Source: JACPNO01 sp963825405 (GTDB taxonomy: Bacteria; Acidobacteriota; Terriglobia; Bryobacterales; Bryobacteraceae). From it: DNA of 64,000 bases. The stretch lies in NCBI GenBank assembly GCA_963825405.1, contig CAWGTB010000001.1:620001-684000 (forward strand), written 5' to 3'. Position numbers and translations under genes: made by a program. Of this stretch, positions 56,961-64,000 are shown one piece after another; position 1 is the stretch's first letter, and every line of letters starts with the position of its first letter. The notes beneath the pieces were generated by a model. It saw only the letters and a program-made list of their open reading frames with translations, had not been told where the DNA came from and did no database searches.

Positions 56961-58487
56961 ATGAACTGCAACCTGGCATATCCGTTCCACGAGAAGGCCC
57001 GCGCGCAGCCGGATGGCATGGCACTCCATGTTGCCGGCGCTTCCTATTCTTATGGCGAATTGGCCGGTTGGGCGGGGCGCGCTGCCGCGGCGCTGGGTCC
57101 CGCGCGGAAAGTCGGGGTGCTTGCCTCGCGCAGTCTGGGCGCTCACGTGGGCGTGCTTGGCGCGGCATGGTGCGGCGCTGCTTACATCCCGCTGAATCCA
57201 AAACTGCCCGACGAACGGCTCGCGCGTATTTTTCAGATCGTCTCGCTCGACGCGCTGATTGTGGATGAAATCGGTCTCGCCCGTCTGACGCCCGCCCTTA
57301 GAGCCATCGCGCCGCGCCTCATCCTCGATCTTTCCGGCCGCATGGAGTCCCTTCCCGCGGATAGCCTGGCGGCACCGGTTCATCGCGAAGCACACGAACT
57401 CGCCTACGTTCTGTTCACTTCGGGAACGACCGGTGTGCCCAAGGGTGTCATGATTACGCTCGGCAGCGTGGCCCAGTTCCTGGATGCCATGCGCCCGCGC
57501 TTCTGCCCTGTCGCCGCAGATCGCGTTTCGCAGACCTCAGAGCTCACCTTCGACGTAAGCGTGTTTGAGATGTTTAGCGCGTGGGGCGCCGGAGCTTCGG
57601 TCCATGTGGTTCCTGCCGATCAATTGATGGCGCCGGCCCGCTTCATCGTTGAGCAGAAACTTACCGTATGGTCATCGGTTCCCTCCATCGCCGCCTTCAT
57701 GCGGCGGATGAAGATGCTCAAGCCCGGCGCGTTTCCCTCGCTTCGCTATAGCGTTTTTGCTGGAGAGGCACTGTCCTATGCATTGGCAGACGCATGGCAG
57801 ACGGCCGCTCCCGTGAGCGTCGTGGAGAATCTTTACGGCCCAACCGAAGCCACCGTCTACTGCCTGGGCGCGACCGCCGGACCTGATTTTCCGCCGACGC
57901 CCGGCCGTGACACCGTGCCCAGCGGGTTGCCGCTGCCCGGTCTGGAGGCGGCCATTCTCGATGAGTCGCTCGCGTTCCTGCCATCGGGCCGCGAAGGGCA
58001 GCTTGCAATTTCGGGCGGCCAACTCGCGCAGGGTTACTACGGCGAGCCCGAACTCACCCGCCAACGTTTTCCGGTCATCAACGGCAAGATCTGGTATCTC
58101 ACCGGCGATCTTGCCTGTCAGGATGAGCGCGGCGTGTTTCATCACCTGGGGCGGATCGACCATCAGGTCAAAATTTTGGGCCAGCGCGTGGAACTTGAAG
58201 AAGTTGAGGCGCACCTGCGCGCCGTTTCCGGATCCGACAACGTAGCTGCCGTCGCCTGGCCGATGCAGGACGGTGTGGCTGCGGGCATTGTCGCTTTCAC
58301 CAGCGGTGTGAAGGCACCGTCCGAGCAGCTTCGCGAAGCTGTCTGCCGGCTGGTACCGCCGTACATGGTGCCGCGGCGCATTATCAAACTCGATGCGCTG
58401 CCCCTCGGTTCGAGCGGCAAGATCGATCGGCAGGCTTTGGTTCGGCTTTTGGATGAATCGGTCGCGCGGCAGGAAACTCCCGCATGA
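56961..58487 (+). CDS. Amino-acid adenylation enzyme (DltA/NRPS A-domain type)
   Basis: A 508-residue stand-alone adenylation enzyme. The core motifs are all present: A3 FTSGTTGVPKGVMIT, A4 FDVSVFEMFSAWGAG with the Asp that binds the amino group in amino-acid-activating enzymes, A5 NLYGPTEATVYC, A8 GRIDHQVKILGQRVELEEVE and A10 GSSGKIDRQALV with the catalytic Lys. It has no condensation or carrier domain. It should activate an amino acid as aminoacyl-AMP and load it on the carrier protein encoded two genes downstream, as DltA does with D-alanine. The specific amino acid is not readable. The stop overlaps the next start (ATGA). ATG at 56961 is preferred over an upstream in-frame start. Confidence 0.87.
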   Translation: MNCNLAYPFHEKARAQPDGMALHVAGASYSYGELAGWAGRAAAALGPARKVGVLASRSLGAHVGVLGAAWCGAAYIPLNPKLPDERLARIFQIVSLDALIVDEIGLARLTPALRAIAPRLILDLSGRMESLPADSLAAPVHREAHELAYVLFTSGTTGVPKGVMITLGSVAQFLDAMRPRFCPVAADRVSQTSELTFDVSVFEMFSAWGAGASVHVVPADQLMAPARFIVEQKLTVWSSVPSIAAFMRRMKMLKPGAFPSLRYSVFAGEALSYALADAWQTAAPVSVVENLYGPTEATVYCLGATAGPDFPPTPGRDTVPSGLPLPGLEAAILDESLAFLPSGREGQLAISGGQLAQGYYGEPELTRQRFPVINGKIWYLTGDLACQDERGVFHHLGRIDHQVKILGQRVELEEVEAHLRAVSGSDNVAAVAWPMQDGVAAGIVAFTSGVKAPSEQLREAVCRLVPPYMVPRRIIKLDALPLGSSGKIDRQALVRLLDESVARQETPA

Positions 58488-59910
58488 GCGTCAGGCTGAT
58501 CCCAAGCCTGGAAAATTACCCCCCGCTGGTGGCGCGCTGTAAGCAACCCGCCGGGCAGTGGCTACTCGTGGCGCTGTTCACGCTCTTGCTGATTCTGCTC
58601 AGCAGCCAGTGGCTGGCGATGGCCGCATTCCTCGCCCTTACGACGGCCTTCGCGGAGCACCGGCGCGTTGTGGTGAGCGCGGTCAGCGTCGTGATTGCCA
58701 TCGCGAATCCCAATTGGCTGGACCTTCCGTTTCTGGACCGCCTGGCCGCGCAGGAAGGATTGGTGCATCTGCCGCCGGTCGTCGTGCGCCTGGTAGTGGC
58801 GGCGGTTTTTGTTTTACTCGCTGGGCTCGCGGCTTTGGTATTTCGTTTTCCTCGCAGCCTGGCAGCGCGCCGTCCTGTGATCGCTGCCGTTTTGTGTTTC
58901 GTCGCGCTCATCGCCGCGGTTTCGATGGCGCCGTTCACGGGCAAGAGCCGCGTCACGGCTTGGATCGCGCTTGTCGTAATCGCCCGCATGCTTTGGTTTT
59001 TCTGCTACACCTTGGCCGATCGCGATTCCCGCGACCGTGACGCCGTGCCGAAGCAGGCCGGGCTTTGGCGGCCAGCCTGGATGGCGAGCACTGATTCCGG
59101 CACGCCGTTCGCCAAGGGAGCCGCGTACCTTCGAAAGATCGAGGCGCGCAACGCCGACGAACTTGCCATCACGCAACTCAAAGGTCTGAAACTGCTGCTG
59201 TGGGCGCTCATTCTGAAGCTCTGCCAAATTTCAGCTGAGTACGTCGTTTATCGCCTGTTGGGTATTCCGGAATTTGACGCCGCCTTCGCCCGCAGCGCCG
59301 CCGGGCAGCCTTTCGCCTGGTATTGGAACTGCTTGAGCCTGGTCGCCGCGTTTTTCATCAGCTTGCTGCAGGTGAGTGTCTGGGGGCATCAGATCATCGC
59401 TTGCGCGCGCATGGCCGGATTCCGCGCCCTGCGCAATACTTACCGGCCACTGCAATCTCGCACCCTGGCCGAGTTCTGGAATCGCTTCTATTTTTATTTC
59501 AAGGAACTCCTGGTGGATATGTTTTTCTATCCCACCTATCTGCGCTATTTCAAGAAGCACCCGCGGCTGCGGATGGCCGCTGCGACTATGGCAGCCGCCT
59601 GCGCCGGCAATGCGATTTTTCATTTTCTTGCGCGACCTCTCTTTCATTGCGGAAGGGGGCTGGTGGCGCGCCGCCGGAGGCTTTCAGACGTATCTTTTCT
59701 ACTCGTTTATTCTGGGCGCCGGGCATTTCCATCTCCCAGTTGCGCGCCAAACGGAAGGACGATCCGTCGCGATCCTGGTTCCGCCGCCATCTGGTACCGG
59801 TCGTCTGCGTATCCGGATTCTATTGCTTCCTGCATATCTTCGACGACTCCAACAGAGCATACGGACTGCGCGAACACTTTGTCTTTGTGGGCCGGTTATT
59901 CGGGCTCTGA
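58484..59910 (+). CDS. MBOAT acyltransferase (DltB-like), with two frameshifts
   Basis: An integral membrane protein of about 475 residues after repair, with roughly ten hydrophobic helices (LVALFTLLLILLSSQWLAMA near the start; WIALVVIARMLWFFCYTLAD). The MBOAT region reads TLAEFWNRFYFYFKELLVD, YPTYLRYFKKHPRLRM and GNAIFHFLRDLSFIAEGGWW, where the His of IFHF corresponds to the family's active-site His. The frame changes near 59628 (T-rich run) and near 59720, and then continues to REHFVFVGRLFGL. It should move the activated amino acid from carrier protein to an extracytoplasmic acceptor, as DltB does for teichoic acid; the acceptor here is unknown. Confidence 0.78.
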
Positions 59911-59922
59911 GAAAGCAACCAT

Positions 59923-60168
59923 ATGGACGACACACGCGAAACCATTCGCCACTTGCTACAGGAAATTCTCCAAAAGAACAGCGACACGCGCGGCTTCAGC
60001 GACACCGATTCGCTGATTCTTAGCGGGCGCTTTCAATCTTTGGATGTGCTGGAGATCGTGACTTTCCTCGAAGAACGCTTCGGCGTCGATTTTTCGGACG
60101 GCTTCGATCAGTCGCAGCTTGATTCCGTGGACGAGATTGTGAACCTGCTTCGCAGCATCGCCGCATGA
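59923..60168 (+). CDS. Acyl carrier protein-like protein (DltC-like)
   Basis: An 81-residue carrier protein with four helices. The phosphopantetheine site is Ser39 in GRFQSLDVLEIVTFLEE; the usual Asp before the Ser is Gln here. The rest (EERFGVDFSDGFDQSQLDSV) is normal for DltC/ACP. It lies 12 bases after the MBOAT stop and its stop overlaps the start of the next gene (ATGA). It should carry the amino acid loaded by the adenylation enzyme. Confidence 0.88.
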   Translation: MDDTRETIRHLLQEILQKNSDTRGFSDTDSLILSGRFQSLDVLEIVTFLEERFGVDFSDGFDQSQLDSVDEIVNLLRSIAA

Positions 60169-62542
60169 GGAGAAATTCCTCAACGCCGGTGCTGCTGCTC
60201 TACGCCCTGTCCGGTTTCACCGGGCTGCTGGCGGAGCAGGGATTGGAAAAGTACACGACGCTGCTGGTGGGCATCACTGCGTCGGCTTCCGCGGTGGTGC
60301 TGTTCGCGTACTTCCTCGGATTCGCGATCGGCGGGTTCGCCGCGGCTAAGCTCATCCAACGTGGAATTCTCCGGCGCACGTTGTGGGCTTACGGTCTGAC
60401 GGAATTGGCCGTCGGCGTTGCCTGCGCGGTCTTTACGTACGCTTTCCATCCTGCCATGGAGGCGCTCGCTCCGCTTCAGCACATGGTCGCCGGAACCTTG
60501 CGCGGCAGATGGTTCGCTTCGCCTGCGCCTGCCTTCTCATTCTGCCCATTGCCGCGCTGATGGGCGCTTCTTTTCCGCTGATCGTTCAAGTGCTCGATAT
60601 GAACGCGCAATCCGGCGCTCGCAAGTGGTCGGTCGCTTATAGCTTCAACCTGGTGGGCGCGTTGGTCGCGGCGCTGCTGGCGCCGTATCTGATCCTGCCC
60701 ACCATCGGGCTGCGCGGAAGCATGTGGCTTTGCTTCGCCATCTGTGCCTCGATTGCGGTCGCTGTCCAGTTCCTTGCCGATCCCGCACCCGCGCCCGCCG
60801 CAGCGGATGCCGCGCCAGCCTCCCGTGCCGCGACTGGATCGGGACGCCTCACTGCTGCTGGTGATTTCGTTCGTCTCCGGCCTGGCCTTCTTTTCGCTCG
60901 AAGTGATTTGGACTCACCTCATCGGCGCCGTCATCGGCGGCAGCGTCTACGCATTTTCGTCGATGCTGGCCGCAGTGCTCATGGGCCTCTGGATTGGCAC
61001 TGCCGGAGTCCACTGGGCAGGTGAGGAAGAACGGCTTCCCACCTGGGCGCTGCTCGCTTTTTGCGCCCTCGCTCTGCTCGTGCAGCTTAAGGCTTGGGAT
61101 GCGGTGGGCGTTCTGTTCGTGATTCCCGGGCCAACCATTTATCGCGGTTTCTATACGCGCGAGTTGTACCGGCTCTTCGTAGCTATGCTGCTCATCGTTC
61201 CGCCGGCGACGCTGCTGGGAATGATTTATCCTCGCGTGCTCCGCAGCCCGCTCGGCAAAGCGCGAGGACAACTCGTGGCTTGCCGGCTACCTGAGCGCTT
61301 CCAACTCGCTGGGCTGTCTGCTCGGAGTGCTAGGCGCGACCTTTCTGTTCGTGCCTTGGCTCGGCTCGGAGAATTCTCTGAAAGCCGTCGTCATCGCCTT
61401 CGCCGTGATGGCGATGTACTTCCTGTTTCAGGAAACCAGTCACGCGCTCTCTGCCCGCCTGGTCGCCGCCGGCGTGATTGCGCTGCCCGCGGTCCTCGCC
61501 GTGCCGATTCATTGGGATTGGGCTCATCTGACCTCCGGCGCCCCCATGTACTTCGGCGAATATGACGGCAAGCGCGGCGACGCGAGCGTGCCCATGAAAC
61601 GCTCCGTGATTTTTCAGGACGAGCACATTCAGGGCGGATTCACCACGGTTGTCGATGTCACGCCGGTGGACCAATCCCGAGGCACGAGTGTTCGCTCGGT
61701 CTACAGCAACGGCAAGCTGCAGGGGAACGACGATCTGCACGGCGAATTCGGGCTGAACTTTGGCATCGCGTTCGTGCCCGCCATGTTTGCCGGCGGATTC
61801 GACAACGCGCTGCTCATCGGTTTGGGCTCCGGCCAGAGTGCGTGGCTGCTCAAGCAGGCTGGATTTCAGCAAGTCGATATCGCCGAATTTTCGCCGGGCA
61901 TCGTGCGCGCGGCTTCGTCCTATTTCACGCACATCAATCATGATGTCCTGGCGGATCCCACTGTGCGCGTGATCCTGGAAGACGGCCGAAACCTGCTGCT
62001 GGTCGAGTCCGGCCGCAAGTACGGTCTGATTACGGTGGAACTCAGCACCATCTGGTTTTCAGGCGCCACCAATCTCTACTCGCGCGAGTTCTATGAGCTC
62101 GCCCGTAAGCGGCTCACTTCCGACGGCATTCTGCAGCAGTGGGTGCAGCTCCACCGCATCGGTCCCGATGCCATCGGCTCGGCCCTCGCCACCGCCCGCG
62201 CGGTGTTCCCGTATGTGGCGTATTGGAGCTACGGGGGACAGGGAATGATTGTCGCCGGCAACCATCCGCTGGTGATGAATCCGGAACGAAAGGCGTGGCT
62301 GGCGGAACGGCTGGGCAAATCTCCCGATCTGCCGCCAGGCCGGGCGAGCGAAATCCTCGATGAGATTACTGCTCGGAGAATTGCTCGGCACCGCCGGTGT
62401 CGAAGACCTGGTGGCACGGCGCAAGCCGGTGGTCAATACCGATCACAATCGCTACATCGAGTACGACACGCCGCGCTACTCATCCTCAGAGCGCGATTGG
62501 CAGGCTTACAATATTGCTTTTTTTCGGTCCTGGAATCGCTGA
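60165..62542 (+). CDS. MFS-like membrane domain fused to spermidine-synthase-like domain, with frameshifts
   Basis: About 790 residues after repair. The first part has around ten membrane helices (SFTGLLAEQGLEKYTTLLVG-type start; VISFVSGLAFFSLEVIWTHL; LLIVPPATLLGMIYP). The C-terminal part is a polyamine aminopropyltransferase fold: IGLGSGQSAWLLKQAGF is the SAM-type loop, then VDIAEFSPGIVRAASSYF, VILEDGRNLLL, and NLYSREFYELARKRL. The catalytic acidic motif of true spermidine synthases (VDxxDP) reads VELSTIWF, so the reaction may differ. Frame changes lie near 60505, 60840, 61265 and 62365. Similar fusions are widespread but little studied. Its start is coupled to the carrier protein. Confidence 0.78.
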
Positions 62543-62546
62543 TCGG

Positions 62547-62750
62547 CTACTTCTGCAGCATCACTTCGGTGGACTTGATGACGACGGTAACCGTGTCGCC
62601 CTTTTTGAGGCCCATTTCTTCGACGCTCTTGCGCGTGATCACGCTATCGATCGTATTCTTTCCGATCCTCACCACGACATGAGCCATGATCTCGCCGACA
62701 TGAATTTCCGTGATCTTGCCCTTCAGTTGGTTCCGTGCGGATAGCGCCAT
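62547..62750 (-). CDS. Molbindin-like TOBE domain protein
   Basis: A 67-residue single Mop/TOBE domain: SARNQLKGKITEIHVGEIMAHVVVRIG and SVITRKSVEEMGLKKGDTVTVVIK are the typical strands and the SAE-like helix. Proteins of this size bind molybdate or tungstate in the cytosol as oligomers, for storage or sensing. It converges on the spermidine-synthase-like gene with a 4-base gap. No modABC genes are next to it. Confidence 0.9.
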   Translation of the reverse strand: MALSARNQLKGKITEIHVGEIMAHVVVRIGKNTIDSVITRKSVEEMGLKKGDTVTVVIKSTEVMLQK

Positions 62751-62764
62751 AAGTTCAATTTACC

Positions 62765-62935
62765 TCAAAAACTTGAAACAGCGCGGCCGCCTGTCCTGCG
62801 TTGCTTTTTCTTCCGTTCATACTCGGCGATCTCTTTTTCCAGTTCCACCCGTGGTACCGCAATCAAGCAGCGCATCAATTCTTCAAACTCCCGGAAAACC
62901 CTGCGCGCGTATTCGATATCCTGAACTGATTTCAT
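62765..62935 (-). CDS. Small charged protein coupled to the truncated transposase-like gene
   Basis: A 56-residue protein (MKSVQDIEYARRVFREFEEL) that is mostly helix with a basic tail (ERKKKQRRTGGRAVSS). It is too short to stand out among ORFs, but the start overlaps the stop of the preceding gene in ATGA, which supports translation. No family was recognised. It may be an accessory of the zinc-ribbon/HTH protein or a remnant of the same element. Confidence 0.5.
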   Translation of the reverse strand: MKSVQDIEYARRVFREFEELMRCLIAVPRVELEKEIAEYERKKKQRRTGGRAVSSF

Positions 62936-63399
62936 GCGGCCTCGCTTCTTCCTAACTCTCTTTTTGCTGGGGCAGTGCGCTTGAAACTGTCGGTTCGCAT
63001 GGTCAGCCGGATTCTATGCTGCATGAACCAGATGGTCCGATGCGTGGTGCCGAGCAGGAGCGCAAGTTTGCGCGAACTGAGGCCGCGCGCTCCCTTGGCC
63101 ATCATCCACAGCGCGGGAAGCCACTGTTCCAGGGTGAGATGGCTGTCCTCAAATATCGTCCCCAGCTTTACGCTGAACTGCTTGGCGCAATCTTTGCATT
63201 TCCACACACGGCGCGTGGAGCAGTAATACGAGCGGTTGCATCCGCAGAGTGGGCAGACAGGAGTGCCGCCTGTCCAGCGGAGTGAAGCGACAAGTTGCTG
63301 GCAGAATTGCGGGTCACCGAAGTAATCGATCGCTGAGACAAGGTCAGCCGGGATCTCGGCATGTGGCTTGCAGGCGAGAGATTTCGTGGCGCGCCGCAT
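62932..63399 (-). CDS. IS1595-like transposase N-terminal region (zinc ribbon plus HTH), truncated
   Basis: A 155-residue protein starting at an ATG with GGAGGAG upstream. Residues about 50-85 hold a zinc ribbon, CPLCGCNRSYYCSTRRVWKCKDC (four Cys pairs), and next QFSVKLGTIFEDSHLTLEQW and LSSRKLALLLGTTHRTIWFM, the helix-turn-helix of IS1595-type transposases. In full-length enzymes the DDE domain (starting with VDETY) follows right after MQHRIR; here the protein ends with a 20-residue basic tail. It is thus either a broken insertion sequence or a kept DNA-binding part. No terminal inverted repeats could be identified. Confidence 0.75.
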   Translation of the reverse strand: MRRATKSLACKPHAEIPADLVSAIDYFGDPQFCQQLVASLRWTGGTPVCPLCGCNRSYYCSTRRVWKCKDCAKQFSVKLGTIFEDSHLTLEQWLPALWMMAKGARGLSSRKLALLLGTTHRTIWFMQHRIRLTMRTDSFKRTAPAKRELGRSEAA

Positions 63400-63480
63400 T
63401 AAGTCATCTCCTCCGATTCCGATATGATGACCGCCGCCCCGGGCCTCGATAGCCACCCGGGACGGCGATCTTGCAAAACT

Positions 63481-64000
63481 CTACAGCTTGACGGTTACGG
63501 TCTTGACCTCGGTATATTGCTGCAGACCGTACTCGCCCAGTTCGCGGCCCAGGCCCGATTGCTTGAAGCCGCCGAACGGCGCCGCCGCGTCAAAGACGTC
63601 GTAGCAGTTCACCCACACCGTGCCCGCACGAACACCGTTGGCGACGGCGTGGGCTTTGCTGATATCGCGGGTCCACACCGCCGCTGCCAGTCCGTACGTC
63701 GTGTTGTTGGCTCGTTCGATGACGTCGTCGAGGTTCTTGAATTTGATGACGCTCATCACCGGGCCGAAGATCTCTTCTTTGGCGATCTTCATGTCGTCCT
63801 TCACGTCCGCGAACACTGTGGGCTCGATGAAATAGCCGCGATCTCCCACGCGGCCGCCGCCGTACAACAACGATGCGCCCTCCTGCTTGCCCGCTTCGAT
63901 GTAGCCCATCACCTTGTCGAACTGAGCCTCGTCGACCTGCGGCCCCTGCTCGGTGTTGGGATCGAACGGATCGCCCACCGTGCGGCGCTTCGCGCGCGCC
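63481..64000 (-). CDS. Aldehyde dehydrogenase, C-terminal part (cut by window end)
   Basis: The last 173 or so residues of an NAD(P)-dependent aldehyde dehydrogenase; the N-terminal part with the cofactor site and catalytic Cys lies beyond the window. Family blocks: GDPFDPNTEQGPQVDEAQFD, GYFIEPTVFADV, EEIFGPVMSVIKF, and VWVNCYDVFDAAAPFGGFKQ then GLGRELGEYGLQQYTEVKTV. These match class 1/2 (retinal/betaine-type) enzymes, of about 490 residues. It would oxidise an aldehyde to an acid in the cytosol. The open frame reaches the last base. Confidence 0.95.
   Translation of the reverse strand, partial: ARAKRRTVGDPFDPNTEQGPQVDEAQFDKVMGYIEAGKQEGASLLYGGGRVGDRGYFIEPTVFADVKDDMKIAKEEIFGPVMSVIKFKNLDDVIERANNTTYGLAAAVWTRDISKAHAVANGVRAGTVWVNCYDVFDAAAPFGGFKQSGLGRELGEYGLQQYTEVKTVTVKL

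Overview
The window looks like chromosomal DNA of an acidobacterium, most likely of the Bryobacter/Solibacter type. This is inferred from gene content, not from a marker gene. The pointers are a large MacB-like permease of the acidobacterial orphan type next to a PadR regulator, two DUF1549/DUF1553 plus DUF1501 cassettes, a PEP-CTERM protein with HAF-type repeats, TPR-fused multiheme cytochromes, and a GC-rich, gene-dense layout. No rRNA, tRNA, CRISPR array, phage or complete insertion sequence was recognised.

Layout. 1-2.2 kb: histidine kinase (cut by the window edge), single receiver and NtrC-type sigma54 activator in overlapping genes. 2.2-5.3 kb: a large ADP-forming acyl-CoA synthetase/GNAT fusion and the decayed tail of a metal P-type ATPase. 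5.7-16.2 kb: small secreted proteins, an OmpA-like protein, a VOC-SpoIIE phosphatase fusion, a Tat cupin, a small HExxH protein, a soluble transhydrogenase, GlpD and a cysteine-rich membrane protein. 16.2-25.7 kb (minus strand): an unusual cluster of a 541-residue unknown, a receiver, a huge pseudokinase/TPR/TonB-C protein, a ParA ATPase, a small unknown, a TPR protein and a coiled-coil protein; five of these look like one operon. 26-36.3 kb: an intact DUF1501/DUF1549 cassette, two TPR proteins and two tandem seven-heme cytochrome-TPR paralogues. 36.5-40.8 kb: thioesterase, membrane protein, a Tam-like methyltransferase, DinB-like protein, ECF sigma factor with an NrsF-like partner. 40.8-46.5 kb: a second DUF1549/DUF1501 cassette full of frameshifts, a PEP-CTERM gene, and a stray DUF1501 tail. 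46.5-56.9 kb: orphan permease with PadR, a collagen-like BclA-type protein, and a PadR-controlled RND efflux operon. 57-62.5 kb: a dlt-like operon (adenylation enzyme, MBOAT acyltransferase, acyl carrier protein) extended by an MFS/spermidine-synthase-like fusion. 62.5-64 kb: a molbindin-like TOBE protein, a truncated IS1595-like gene with a coupled small ORF, and the 3' part of an aldehyde dehydrogenase gene.

Two gene groups deserve most attention: the pseudokinase-TonB/ParA operon and the dlt-like operon with a polyamine-synthase-like partner. Reading-frame breaks are absent from most genes between 5.3 and 40 kb but frequent from 40.8 to 62.4 kb. They often fall in short runs or GC-rich stretches, so many may be consensus errors rather than real pseudogenes; affected genes are given over their full extent.
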